Shown: positions 7,819 through 15,571 of the stretch, piece by piece
Layout: each line of letters begins with the position of its first letter
Position numbering within the stretch: the stretch's first letter is position 1
NCBI GenBank assembly: GCA_002685655.1
Contig: NYXM01000200.1
Coordinates: 1 to 18,316 of the forward strand
Source: Planctomycetaceae bacterium
GTDB taxonomy: Bacteria; Planctomycetota; Planctomycetia; Pirellulales; Pirellulaceae
Reading direction: 5' to 3'
DNA length: 18,316 nucleotides
Notes under the pieces: model-generated
What the model saw: only the letters and a program-made list of their open reading frames with translations
What the model was told of the DNA's origin: nothing
Database searches by the model: none
Made by a program: the position numbers and the translations under genes

Positions 7819-10800
7819 TCACCGCGTGTTGACAGACTTGGCAAGAGAAACCTGTTGCGGGCTGGCAAGGTACACGATCAGATCGCGAACTTCTTCGTCA
7901 CTGAAGCTGCGGAGCATCCCTTCGGGCATCATCGATTTACTGGAGGTATTCAACTCATCAATGTCGTCCATCGCGAGCCGGACCTGAGCCTCCTGCGTGC
8001 GAAGCACGACGAACTTATCGCCCTGATGGACGATGAAACCACTGAGCACTCGGCCATCAACCGTTATCATCGTCGTCAACCGGTAGGCCGGATCAATAAC
8101 TGCGCTCGGATCGATCAGGTTGCTCAAGACGTAATCGAGTTGCTTGCGACCCGAACCGGTTAGATCAGGAGCAATGTTACCGCCCTCTCCAAACAGCGTG
8201 TGACATTTCGAACATGTTCGCTCGAATACTTTGCGTCCGGCTTGAACATTGCCTTTTGTGAGATAGTCGGGGGTCATTTGCGCCTTATAGCGAGCAATCT
8301 CGTCTGATTTGTTTAACCGCTCTGCATCGTCGGCCCAAAGAGCGTTAACCTGATCTTGAATCGTCTTGTCTCTGAATACTCGGAGCTGTTGTAATGCGAA
8401 CGCCGAAACGTCACTGCGATTGACCACTCCGCTCTCAATGGCGCCGAGCAGTTTCAGGGCAAAGCTGCGTCGTGTACCCAGCACACTGATCGCATCTTGC
8501 CGCTCGGCTGGATCAAGGTCAGAGTAAACATCAAGTATCACGTCTGGCGTTGAAGATTCGTTGCGAAGAACGAGCGACTGAATCACATCGGGACGCAGGA
8601 TCGGTGCTTCGGTCACCAATTGATGCAACATTGAGACCTTCACGCCGTCTTCGACGTTCAAGAGCGCGAGCAGCGAATCGCGACGTTCACTGGCGGGGGC
8701 AGCTCTGTCGAGTACAACCCGGCGCAGGCTGCCAATTGCTCTCTTGTCTCCAAATATCGTGGCCAGTCGCACGGCAGTCGAACGTAATACAGGATTCGAA
8801 GCGGAAGCAACTTGAGAGTAGAGAGTACTCCACGAGTTCGGTGGATCGTGCGGGCCACTCACTTCCAAAGCTTCAAGCACGCCCAGCAACAGGTCAAGCC
8901 GAACAGCTTCATCGCGGCACTCCAACACGGACGTCACAACTTGGTCGGTGTTTGATGAATCCCCGTCCAACAAACGGCGTGTAATGTAGCGACGCAATAA
9001 AGGAATGCGAGAAGTGGAAGCGAGTTTCAGCGCAGCAGGTCGATCTTCCAACACAGAAGGCTCGATGCCATACCAGATCATCAGGGGCAAGTAAGGGTCG
9101 GTCGCATCTTCAGCGTGCGTCATCAAGGCTCTGGCGATCGGCCAACGATGTTCGAGTCTTAGCCGAGGCATCGCTGCCGCCACTGCCAGCCGCACTTTTG
9201 GAGAATCATCGGCCAAAGCTACGGCGTTCATGGCGGCCACGGCCTTGACGCTGGGTGGTCCGTATTCAACCAGAAGGCGTATCGCCCAGCGCCGCACGTG
9301 CTCACTGTCATGGTCCAACAGATTCGCGAGTGCATTTTCATCCATGCCGTCGGTCACAAACAGTGTCCAGAACGCTCGCAACTTGTTGGTCTCAGCATCA
9401 GTGTTTCTAAAGATATCTTGCAGCCGCTGGTGTGCTGCAGATAGGTCGCTTCCGGCAGCCGCGCGTTCTTGGAGAATCCGCCGCGCGTGGCGCACAAACC
9501 ACTCGTTGGGATGCAAATGCAACGCAACAAGCTCGTGATCGCTCAGACCCTGAAGATCAACGGCCCGCTTCTCCGGCTTGCCGAACACGACCTTATAAAT
9601 CCGGCCGCTGCTGCGATGACTGCCGTCGCTGTCGTGACACTCGCCGAAGTCATGCCAATCAGAGACGTACACACCGCCATCAGGTCCGTACTTCACTGAC
9701 ATCCCACGGAACCACGGATCGTTGCCGAACAAAAAGTCTTCGTCATGAACACCAACATATGTCGATCGACTGGGAACAAGCTGATCGCAGTTGACGCGAT
9801 TGCCGTGCAGATTCGCAGTAAACAACTTGCCACGATACGCCTCTGGCCAGTTGTCGCCGAGATAGATCATCGCACCACAGTGAGCGTGCCCGCCGCCGGC
9901 GACAGAGTGCCGACCGTCCGCCTTACGAGAGTTCTGCCACTGGCCGCCGCCCCAGTGCAGGTGATTGGTGATGGATTGGATTCGGCGATAGACATACGGG
10001 TTGTCATGCTCGTTGTCCCGACGCTGGCAGTACATGCCCGGTACGATGTGCCACAAGTGTGCGATGACGGTATTTGTCGTAAATAGATCGCCGAACTCGT
10101 TGAAGTCTGCACCCCACGGATTCACCATCCCTTCAGCCATCACCTCGAAGTCATGGCGAGTCGGATGAAAACGCCAGATCCCACGTGTGATCTGCGTCCG
10201 CTCTTCGTCGGAAGCGCCCGGTCTGCCAACGCTTGAAGGATCTGCCAGACCAATTGCTCCGTAAAGCCAGCCGTCCGGCCCCCAATGGAAGTTGTTCAGT
10301 ACGTTGTTCTTCGATCGTTGAAACCCATCGAGCATGACGACTGGGTCCGAGTCCGGTATGCCGTCGAAATCGCGATCCGGTATAAAACTCAATTCGGGCG
10401 TGTTTGCGATCCAGATCCCGCCATGACCAACGGCGATCCCGGTCAGATAACGTCCTTTGTCCCAAAACACAGTTCTCCGATCAAACTCGCCGTCGTGATC
10501 GGAGTCTTCAAGAATAAGAATGCGATCCTTCGCTCCATCCGGATTCCACTCCGGGTGAGAGTAATTCTCAACCACCCACAATCGGCCTCGATCATCAAAA
10601 TCAAAAGCGATGGGACGACGAACATCCGGCTCGCCGGCAAATAGTGTCACGTGAAAGCCATCCGGCACGGTGATCCGCGCGAGGGACTCTTGCGGCGAGA
10701 GCGACACGTCGTTTGGGTCTTGCGTGTTCACTACGCCGCGAGGTAGGTCATCGGCCAGCACAGTCGACGCGAAAAGAATAACGATAACGGTGGTGGTTCG

Positions 10801-10839
10801 AAACACACAGGCCTCCATACGCGGGGAATCTTCGTTCAT
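7819..10839 (-). CDS. PVC-type propeller / HEAT / cytochrome c protein (membrane-bound dehydrogenase family)
   Basis: This 1006-residue secreted protein has the family's three parts. Following a signal peptide (TTTVIVILFASTVLA), residues about 35-425 form a beta-propeller like that of sugar or PQQ-type dehydrogenases (RPIAFDFDDRGRLWVVENYS, NNFHWGPDGWLYG, KYGPDGGVYVSDW). Residues about 450-840 are HEAT-like helical repeats. Residues about 860-1000 are a cytochrome c domain with CSKCH (C876, C879, H880) binding haem; a distal ligand Met in MMPEGM is plausible. Such proteins are annotated as membrane-bound dehydrogenases, but the name rests on similarity; no transmembrane helix is visible beyond the signal peptide. 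ATG 10839 and ATG 10818 are both possible starts, neither with a strong ribosome binding site. Likely periplasmic or envelope redox enzyme acting on a sugar or its derivative; substrate unknown. Confidence 0.9.
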   Translation of the reverse strand: MNEDSPRMEACVFRTTTVIVILFASTVLADDLPRGVVNTQDPNDVSLSPQESLARITVPDGFHVTLFAGEPDVRRPIAFDFDDRGRLWVVENYSHPEWNPDGAKDRILILEDSDHDGEFDRRTVFWDKGRYLTGIAVGHGGIWIANTPELSFIPDRDFDGIPDSDPVVMLDGFQRSKNNVLNNFHWGPDGWLYGAIGLADPSSVGRPGASDEERTQITRGIWRFHPTRHDFEVMAEGMVNPWGADFNEFGDLFTTNTVIAHLWHIVPGMYCQRRDNEHDNPYVYRRIQSITNHLHWGGGQWQNSRKADGRHSVAGGGHAHCGAMIYLGDNWPEAYRGKLFTANLHGNRVNCDQLVPSRSTYVGVHDEDFLFGNDPWFRGMSVKYGPDGGVYVSDWHDFGECHDSDGSHRSSGRIYKVVFGKPEKRAVDLQGLSDHELVALHLHPNEWFVRHARRILQERAAAGSDLSAAHQRLQDIFRNTDAETNKLRAFWTLFVTDGMDENALANLLDHDSEHVRRWAIRLLVEYGPPSVKAVAAMNAVALADDSPKVRLAVAAAMPRLRLEHRWPIARALMTHAEDATDPYLPLMIWYGIEPSVLEDRPAALKLASTSRIPLLRRYITRRLLDGDSSNTDQVVTSVLECRDEAVRLDLLLGVLEALEVSGPHDPPNSWSTLYSQVASASNPVLRSTAVRLATIFGDKRAIGSLRRVVLDRAAPASERRDSLLALLNVEDGVKVSMLHQLVTEAPILRPDVIQSLVLRNESSTPDVILDVYSDLDPAERQDAISVLGTRRSFALKLLGAIESGVVNRSDVSAFALQQLRVFRDKTIQDQVNALWADDAERLNKSDEIARYKAQMTPDYLTKGNVQAGRKVFERTCSKCHTLFGEGGNIAPDLTGSGRKQLDYVLSNLIDPSAVIDPAYRLTTMITVDGRVLSGFIVHQGDKFVVLRTQEAQVRLAMDDIDELNTSSKSMMPEGMLRSFSDEEVRDLIVYLASPQQVSLAKSVNTR

Positions 10840-10914
10840 TCAGCTTACTTCAAATCGCCAGATCATTCTGCCCTCAGATCGATTACTTCCGAGCCTGCAA
10901 ACGTGTGTCAAAGC

Positions 10915-10928
10915 GGGAGGGAGGGAGG
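10915..10928 (+). repeat. GGGA triplet-G tract
   Basis: Three GGGA units plus GG lie in the 186-base spacer between two minus-strand genes. The minus-strand transcript would carry the C-rich form. The tract has three GGG runs and a fourth partial run further on, so a stable G-quadruplex is not assured. Confidence 0.3.
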
Positions 10929-11025
10929 TTGGAACTTCAGTGGCATGAGCTTCCAGCTTGCAATCTATGGCCGCGAAACCCAAGGCAAGCAGGAGCTTAC
11001 CCCACTTTATTGCTTTGACAACGCA

Positions 11026-12351
11026 CTAGCCGTCGACATCCCACCAGGCATTGATCTTCTTCGTCAATTCGCCGACCAGTTTGGCGTGGTCTTTCGATAC
11101 GTCTTGCGTCTCGTGCGGATCAGCGGTGATATTGAACAGTTCGACCTCGGCCTCTGGCTCGCGCCCTCCGTGGGGCACGATCAGCTTCCAATCGCCATCA
11201 ATCACCCAGCGAAAGCGCAAGCTGGCGACGGGGTCCGTCATGTGCTGGATGTCATGCTCGAGGATCTCACCGAAAATTGCCTTTCGCTTGGCGACCGCGT
11301 CTGCATCCAGCAAGTTGATACCCTGCATTGCGTCGGTCTTTTCCAACCCAGTTGCGGCCAGCACGGTTGGGACCAGGTCGATTGAGCTGGCCAAATGCAA
11401 CTCGTCCCTCCGCGGTGTCACGTGGCCCGGCCAGCGGATCATGATCGGCGTACGGACGCCGCCTTCGTATTGCGATCGCTTTGATCGCAAGGCATAGGCG
11501 CTGCGGTCGGTGCGATTGATCCACCCGTTGTCAGTGACATACAGAACGATGGTGTTTTCAGCGATCTTTTTCTCGTCAAGATAGTCGACCAGTTCACCAA
11601 CGGTCTCGTCAAACCACTCGCACATGGCCCAATATTTAGCGACGGGAAGATGAGGCGTTTTGCCTTTGTATTCATTCAACAGACGCGCCGGCGGATTGTG
11701 CGGCGTGTGCGGCAAGAACGGCGCGTAGTAAACAAAAAACGGTTTGTCCTGCTGTGTACTCAAGTCGATGAAATCGAACACCGGCTGCATACCTTGCCGC
11801 CCAATGGCCAGCCCCAAATCTCCATGGCGTCCACGGCCCGTCCGATCGCCATGCGTCATCCCATGCGTGAAGCCACCTCGACGAAAACTCCCTTCCCACC
11901 ATTTCCCTGACTGGTGGCTCAAGTATCCTTGGGTTCCCAGCAGGCCGGCCAGTTTTGGCACCTGATCGATATGTTTGATGTAGTCGATCCGCTGTTGCAG
12001 GTAACGTGGGTCAGCGCGTTGAACCGCCTTTGATTTGTTTACCAGATCGCTGGGGGGCGGCGGATCGTTACCAACAATTCCATGTTGATGCGGATACAGT
12101 CCCGTCACCATGGTCGTCAGCGAGGGTCGACAAAGGCTGTCTGGCACGTAGCCGCGCGTAAACGTCAGTGACTCACGTGCCAAGCGGTCGATGCGCGGCG
12201 TCTGAATCTGCTCGTGACCCATGAAACTATAATCAGTCCACGACTGGTCGTCGGAGATGATCAACACGATGTTCGGCTGATCAGCGGCCCGCGCGAGCGA
12301 TCCCGCCAGAACCAAGATTGCGATGGTAAATGCAGTGACTCGATAGCTCAT
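11026..12351 (-). CDS. Secreted sulfatase with variant active-site motifs
   Basis: This 441-residue S1-type sulfatase begins with a signal peptide (FTIAILVLAGSLARA). PNIVLIISDDQSW supplies D34 and D35. The maturation site is C74-R-P-S-L78, where the usual motif is C-x-P-x-R, so the arginine is replaced by leucine. The usual Lys-Trp-His segment is GKWWEG (K150, W152 in place of His). VTDNG and the C-terminal YEGGVRTPIMIRWPG are kept. I believe this variant set recurs in a recognisable planctomycete sulfatase group, so it is probably not decay of one gene, but it raises the question of how the cysteine is matured. GAGAG at 12363-12367 on the minus strand lies about 11 bases before the ATG. It is read in the same direction as the cytochrome gene, with 186 bases between. 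Substrate unknown. Confidence 0.88.
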   Translation of the reverse strand: MSYRVTAFTIAILVLAGSLARAADQPNIVLIISDDQSWTDYSFMGHEQIQTPRIDRLARESLTFTRGYVPDSLCRPSLTTMVTGLYPHQHGIVGNDPPPPSDLVNKSKAVQRADPRYLQQRIDYIKHIDQVPKLAGLLGTQGYLSHQSGKWWEGSFRRGGFTHGMTHGDRTGRGRHGDLGLAIGRQGMQPVFDFIDLSTQQDKPFFVYYAPFLPHTPHNPPARLLNEYKGKTPHLPVAKYWAMCEWFDETVGELVDYLDEKKIAENTIVLYVTDNGWINRTDRSAYALRSKRSQYEGGVRTPIMIRWPGHVTPRRDELHLASSIDLVPTVLAATGLEKTDAMQGINLLDADAVAKRKAIFGEILEHDIQHMTDPVASLRFRWVIDGDWKLIVPHGGREPEAEVELFNITADPHETQDVSKDHAKLVGELTKKINAWWDVDG

Positions 12352-12409
12352 GGTGCAATTATCTCTCTGTAAATGAAAGGTGCGGCGTCTCCTAGCCTAC
12401 GAGGAAATC

Positions 12410-12571
12410 ATGACACCGCGCGCCCACTTGATCAACCACCGTCTGGCCAGTTGGCGGTCAGATGCAATCGCACCTCTGCAACAGATCGACGGGGTGAAAC
12501 AGTTGATGGCAGGTTATTTCTACGGTAGACGGCTTCGATTTCGTTCCGTTTTCGTGCTGATATTCGCCTGA
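12410..12571 (+). CDS. Possible small ORF, 53 residues, unknown
   Basis: ATG 12410 follows GAGG (12401-12404) at 5 bases and opens a 53-residue frame that ends with TGA at 12569-12571. The peptide is basic, with a hydrophobic end (SVFVLIFA). A perfect inverted repeat begins 7 bases after the stop. I recognise no family, and an ORF of this size can easily be chance in GC-rich DNA. The start, stop-linked hairpin and lack of any other gene here are the only support. Confidence 0.22.
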   Translation: MTPRAHLINHRLASWRSDAIAPLQQIDGVKQLMAGYFYGRRLRFRSVFVLIFA

Positions 12572-12577
12572 TCCAAG

Positions 12578-12602
12578 TAGCGACGAGCAATCCACGTCGC
12601 TA
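12578..12602 (+). other. 8-bp perfect inverted repeat / hairpin
   Basis: TAGCGACG (12578-12585) and CGTCGCTA (12595-12602) are exact reverse complements around a 9-base loop. No T-run follows on either strand, so it is not a classical terminator. It could be a factor-independent stop for the small ORF upstream, an operator, or an mRNA leader structure. Confidence 0.4.
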
Positions 12603-12635
12603 AAATCGGACCTGAATCAAAGACGACGTCAGGGT

Positions 12636-12677
12636 GGAACACTGCGGTGCTGGTACGCTGCCTTGCTGGTACACTGC
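12636..12677 (+). repeat. Three 10-bp repeats at a 16-bp period
   Basis: GGAACACTGC (12636-12645), GGTACGCTGC (12652-12661) and GGTACACTGC (12668-12677) begin exactly 16 bp apart; copies 1 and 2 also share TGCT at the end of the 16-bp unit. They lie 104-146 bases before the zinc-ribbon ATG. Evenly spaced copies are typical of cooperative protein-binding sites, though 16 bp is not a whole number of helical turns. Slippage duplication is the alternative. Confidence 0.45.
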
Positions 12678-12767
12678 GTACTATCGATCTGTCCGACATT
12701 GCACGACAGACTTTTCATACACATCGGATGCAATTTCGTCAGGAGCGTTTGCACCGGTCCCGATTAC

Positions 12768-12773
12768 AAGGAG
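12768..12773 (+). promoter_or_regulatory. Strong Shine-Dalgarno that fixes the zinc-ribbon gene start
   Basis: AAGGAG lies 8 bases before ATG 12782. It decides the start against the longer open frame from 12647, whose extra 45 residues resemble no domain and would be translated from the repeat region. Confidence 0.85.
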
Positions 12774-12781
12774 CAATCGCC

Positions 12782-13399
12782 ATGATCATTTGGGGTTCTC
12801 GCGGCATCACTTCCGTTGTCGAATCTGGACAGTTCAATTGCCCTCAGTGCGAAACGCCACAGAATTTCAATTTGAAGCAAGTGCGTAACTTTTTCACGCT
12901 CTATTTCATACCGCTGATCCCACTTGATATCGCTGGAAGATATGTGGAATGCGGTTCTTGCCGAGGCACTTTTGCTGAAGAGATTACTTCGTACGATCCC
13001 GAGAAAGAACGACTTGAGATGCAATCTCAAATGCTTCGCGTGATGATCATGGCGGCACTTGCCGACGGCGGAGTGGACGATACCGAACGAGCCGAGATCA
13101 AGAGACAGTTCATGGAATTGGCGGGACTGCCAGTGCCCGAGGAAACGTTGAACAACGAAATCGCGATGGCCAGTTCTTCGGGCGGAGATCTGAATTCCTA
13201 TGTGGGTTCGCTCGCAGATAGTTTATCTGATCATGGCAAAGGGCTCGTCGTAAGGCTGGCATATTTTACGATGTCCGCCGCCGGTGACTTGCGGCCTGGA
13301 CACCAAACTCAACTCGCGAAACTGGCCGACACGTTACAGATTCCCCAGGATCAGTACATGGAACTGATCAACCATTTCACTGATCCGGATGATGAATGA
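12782..13399 (+). CDS. Zinc-ribbon and TerB-like domain protein
   Basis: This 205-residue cytosolic protein starts with a zinc ribbon of the zinc_ribbon_15 kind: IIWGSRG, then C20-P-Q-C23 and C57-G-S-C60, with the family's hydrophobic FFTLYFIPLIPL between them. Residues about 85-200 form a helical TerB-like domain (MIMAALADGGVDDTERAEIK and a second half RLAYFTMSAAGDL), the fold of tellurite-resistance TerB and the DjlA N-terminus, which often binds metal or partners through acidic residues. The ALADGGVDD segment shows the typical acidic pattern. Its biochemical role is not known. The stop overlaps the next start as ATGA, so it is probably translated with the methyltransferase-like membrane protein. 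Four cysteines are intact, so metal binding is likely. Confidence 0.82.
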   Translation: MIIWGSRGITSVVESGQFNCPQCETPQNFNLKQVRNFFTLYFIPLIPLDIAGRYVECGSCRGTFAEEITSYDPEKERLEMQSQMLRVMIMAALADGGVDDTERAEIKRQFMELAGLPVPEETLNNEIAMASSSGGDLNSYVGSLADSLSDHGKGLVVRLAYFTMSAAGDLRPGHQTQLAKLADTLQIPQDQYMELINHFTDPDDE

Positions 13400-14046
13400 C
13401 AGGTACGCGGGAGGTCAAGCTGACGGATGTTGGCCTGGTGATGACGGCACACGCAATTCACCTTTGTGTGTTGCTGCTGCCAACTTTGGTGCTAACCGGT
13501 CCGTTGGCAATGGGTCGGGCGGCAATGGGTTGGGAGATCGGTTGCTTCGCATTGGGCATCACGGCGGCCGGCGTGTTGGAAAGCCGGTTTCTCACACCGG
13601 AGGTCCAAGCCAGTGACACTTCGATTCGCGACAAATTGGCCCTGCGAGTCTCGTTATTCGTTGGCATTTGCTTGCTCGCGGTGTTTTGGTCAGCCCAGAT
13701 CGAATGGCTCCTCCACAGCCGCCGCGCTCTTGCCATGCAGGCTATGGGCGGATCACTGTTGGTCAGCGGGATTATTCTGCGTGTCGAGGCAATTCGAGCT
13801 CTGGGGAATCAGTTTGTCAGCGACATTCGTGTCGAGAGATTGATTGTGCGCGATGGCATTTACGCTTGGTTGCGTCATCCATCCGAAATTGGTCTGCTGC
13901 TAATCGCAATCGGCAGCCCCCTGCTACTTGGTTCGATTTTCACGGCAGTCGCCGCAGCGATCTTGCTGCTGCCGACATCATTGTGGCGGATGGATCGCGA
14001 AAATGTTGCCCTGGCAGGTTGGCAACGACAGCGGTCAAATCTCTAA
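13396..14046 (+). CDS. Isoprenylcysteine carboxyl methyltransferase-like membrane protein
   Basis: This 216-residue protein has about five hydrophobic segments and the C-terminal signature of the ICMT/PEMT methyltransferase fold: GIYAWLRHPSEIGLLLIAIG (R160, H161, P162, E164, G166), then a hydrophobic hairpin and RMDREN (E202), where the family has an acidic residue near the SAM site. Family members methylate lipid-linked or small acceptors from S-adenosylmethionine within the membrane. Bacterial relatives usually have no prenylated protein substrate, so the acceptor is open; no prenyltransferase is nearby. ATG 13396 overlaps the previous stop, which supports this start over the internal Met16. 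The next gene is convergent, with an 82-base spacer in which I see no strong terminator. Confidence 0.78.
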   Translation: MTGTREVKLTDVGLVMTAHAIHLCVLLLPTLVLTGPLAMGRAAMGWEIGCFALGITAAGVLESRFLTPEVQASDTSIRDKLALRVSLFVGICLLAVFWSAQIEWLLHSRRALAMQAMGGSLLVSGIILRVEAIRALGNQFVSDIRVERLIVRDGIYAWLRHPSEIGLLLIAIGSPLLLGSIFTAVAAAILLLPTSLWRMDRENVALAGWQRQRSNL

Positions 14047-14128
14047 ACGTGAGAGATAAAGATGAGATCTACGTCGGATTACCGTCACCTCTCTTTCAGC
14101 TTCGCTGCATCGTCGAATTACGCGTCGA

Positions 14129-15565
14129 TCAATCCGCGGTGAGGTGATCTTCGAAAAGCACCTTTCCGGCCACATCGTGGTAGCGAAAGGAAAGTGTGGG
14201 CGCGCCCGCTTTGCGATCTACAGTAGCGGAAAGAAACCCGCCGACGACGTTCAAGTACTTGTGATAGTCGGGGCGCAAATCCGATTGCTTCCAGCCGCCA
14301 GCGTGTTGGTTGCTGGCCGGACCGCACGAATACTCGCGCACGCCGGTGCCAGGATGGACCGACATGTACTGCCAATGACGGTCGCCGCATACCACGACGA
14401 GATTCTTCTGGCTGGCGATAAACTTACGCAGCTCGTCACCTGCCTGCGTAAATCCTTTGTTCGCATGATTGTCGTTCTTATTCGTGCGATCCGGGCCAAC
14501 AACCGGCGTGGGGCTGATCAAGACCTTGAATGTGGCATCCGACGCCGCGACGGTCTGCTTGAACCAGTCGTTCTGCGCCTCGCCCCAGATTGTCTTGGTT
14601 GGTCCGTCCGGCATGGTGTTGGCGCTGCGAAAGTCACGTCCCTCCACCAGCCAGATCTGCAAGTCCTTGCCCCATCGTCGCGTGCGGTAGGTCGATCGAC
14701 CCATCGGCACTTGCTTGGGGAAAATCGCCAGGCCTTGGGCAAACGTAAACTGAAACATCTTCTGGTTTTTCATTGACGGCCAACAGTCATTCTGCCAGCT
14801 GTCGTGATCGTCCTTGATGAAATAGCTGGCCACGCGATTGTGGAAGGTGACGTTGGTTGGCAGGCCATAGGTGCGCTGCCAATGATAGTTGGCCAGCGCG
14901 GCGGTTTTGGCGAGCCGATCGTAGTAGACAATGTCGCCAGTGTGAACAAAGAAGCTGGGATCCAAGGCCAGCATCGGGGCATAGATCTTGTAGCCCTCGG
15001 GCAGATCCTTGTCGCGAAATGCTTGTCCCGTGGAGATGGTGAAGACGACACGTGCGGGGTCGTCAACAGCGGGTGCTGTGCGAAACTCGCCGTTGATCGT
15101 CTGACCCGCCTCGCCGCCGGAGCGCGATTCGACGCGGAGTGCGTAGCGCGCCTGCTGCTGCAATCCGGTCAGCTTGAACTGGTGCGTGAAATCCCATTGA
15201 GGATCGACATCGTGCCAGTCGGTTTCCTGCCAGTCATCCACACCTTGGCGCTGGTACAGCACTCTTACTTCCCCAGCAGTTCCAGGAACCGCATCACGTA
15301 AACTGCCGACATCGGTTCCCGCTGGGTAAATCACGTCGACGACTTGTTTCTTTTTGGTTTTCGACATCTCAAACGTGACCATCGGACCGTCGGCCGAATT
15401 CCGTTTTGCGTTGCGCGTCAGCCGAGTCCAGACAATCGCCGAGGTGCCATCGACTTCACCTACTTTGAGACCCGTCGCTTGATAGGGCCCAGCAGCGAAT
15501 GACGCGTTGGCAGCCAGCTGGATCGCGACGGTCAGCCAAAGAAGCGTATCGAGTCGTACGTGCAT
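14129..15565 (-). CDS. PhoD-like alkaline phosphatase/phosphodiesterase
   Basis: This 478-residue secreted metallophosphatase has a signal peptide (LLWLTVAIQLAANASFA), a fibronectin-like N-terminal region at about 25-170, and a calcineurin-like catalytic domain. Metal-site motifs are HTGDIVYYD (H208, D211, D216), KDDHDSW (D252, D253, H254, D255), and CGDRHW (D395, H397) with H404 following. PhoD enzymes release phosphate from mono- or diesters, typically in the envelope with Fe/Ca at the active site. It is the last gene of the minus-strand operon; its ATG is 6 bases after the sulfatase stop, so it is very likely co-transcribed with it. Whether it serves phosphate scavenging or removal of phosphate from a sulfated polymer is not shown by sequence. 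I see no Pho box, but the operon promoter lies outside the window. Confidence 0.88.
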   Translation of the reverse strand: MHVRLDTLLWLTVAIQLAANASFAAGPYQATGLKVGEVDGTSAIVWTRLTRNAKRNSADGPMVTFEMSKTKKKQVVDVIYPAGTDVGSLRDAVPGTAGEVRVLYQRQGVDDWQETDWHDVDPQWDFTHQFKLTGLQQQARYALRVESRSGGEAGQTINGEFRTAPAVDDPARVVFTISTGQAFRDKDLPEGYKIYAPMLALDPSFFVHTGDIVYYDRLAKTAALANYHWQRTYGLPTNVTFHNRVASYFIKDDHDSWQNDCWPSMKNQKMFQFTFAQGLAIFPKQVPMGRSTYRTRRWGKDLQIWLVEGRDFRSANTMPDGPTKTIWGEAQNDWFKQTVAASDATFKVLISPTPVVGPDRTNKNDNHANKGFTQAGDELRKFIASQKNLVVVCGDRHWQYMSVHPGTGVREYSCGPASNQHAGGWKQSDLRPDYHKYLNVVGGFLSATVDRKAGAPTLSFRYHDVAGKVLFEDHLTAD

Positions 15566-15571
15566 GTTGTG

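Larger units (their letters stand above)
12352..12781. other. 430-base divergent intergenic region
   Basis: This spacer separates the divergent sulfatase (-) and zinc-ribbon gene (+), so promoters for both should lie within it; I could not identify convincing -35/-10 boxes. It contains a possible small ORF (12410-12571), a perfect 8-bp inverted repeat (12578-12602), three repeats spaced by exactly 16 bp (12636-12677), and a strong ribosome binding site at 12768-12773. Confidence 0.7.

Noticed and set aside
10915..10928. G-quadruplex regulating the neighbouring genes
   Set aside because: Only three GGG runs are present with a partial fourth; I keep the tract as a simple repeat only.
12647..12781. 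Longer N-terminus for the zinc-ribbon protein
   Set aside because: The added 45 residues run through the direct repeats and have no homology-like pattern, while ATG 12782 has an AAGGAG at 8 bases.
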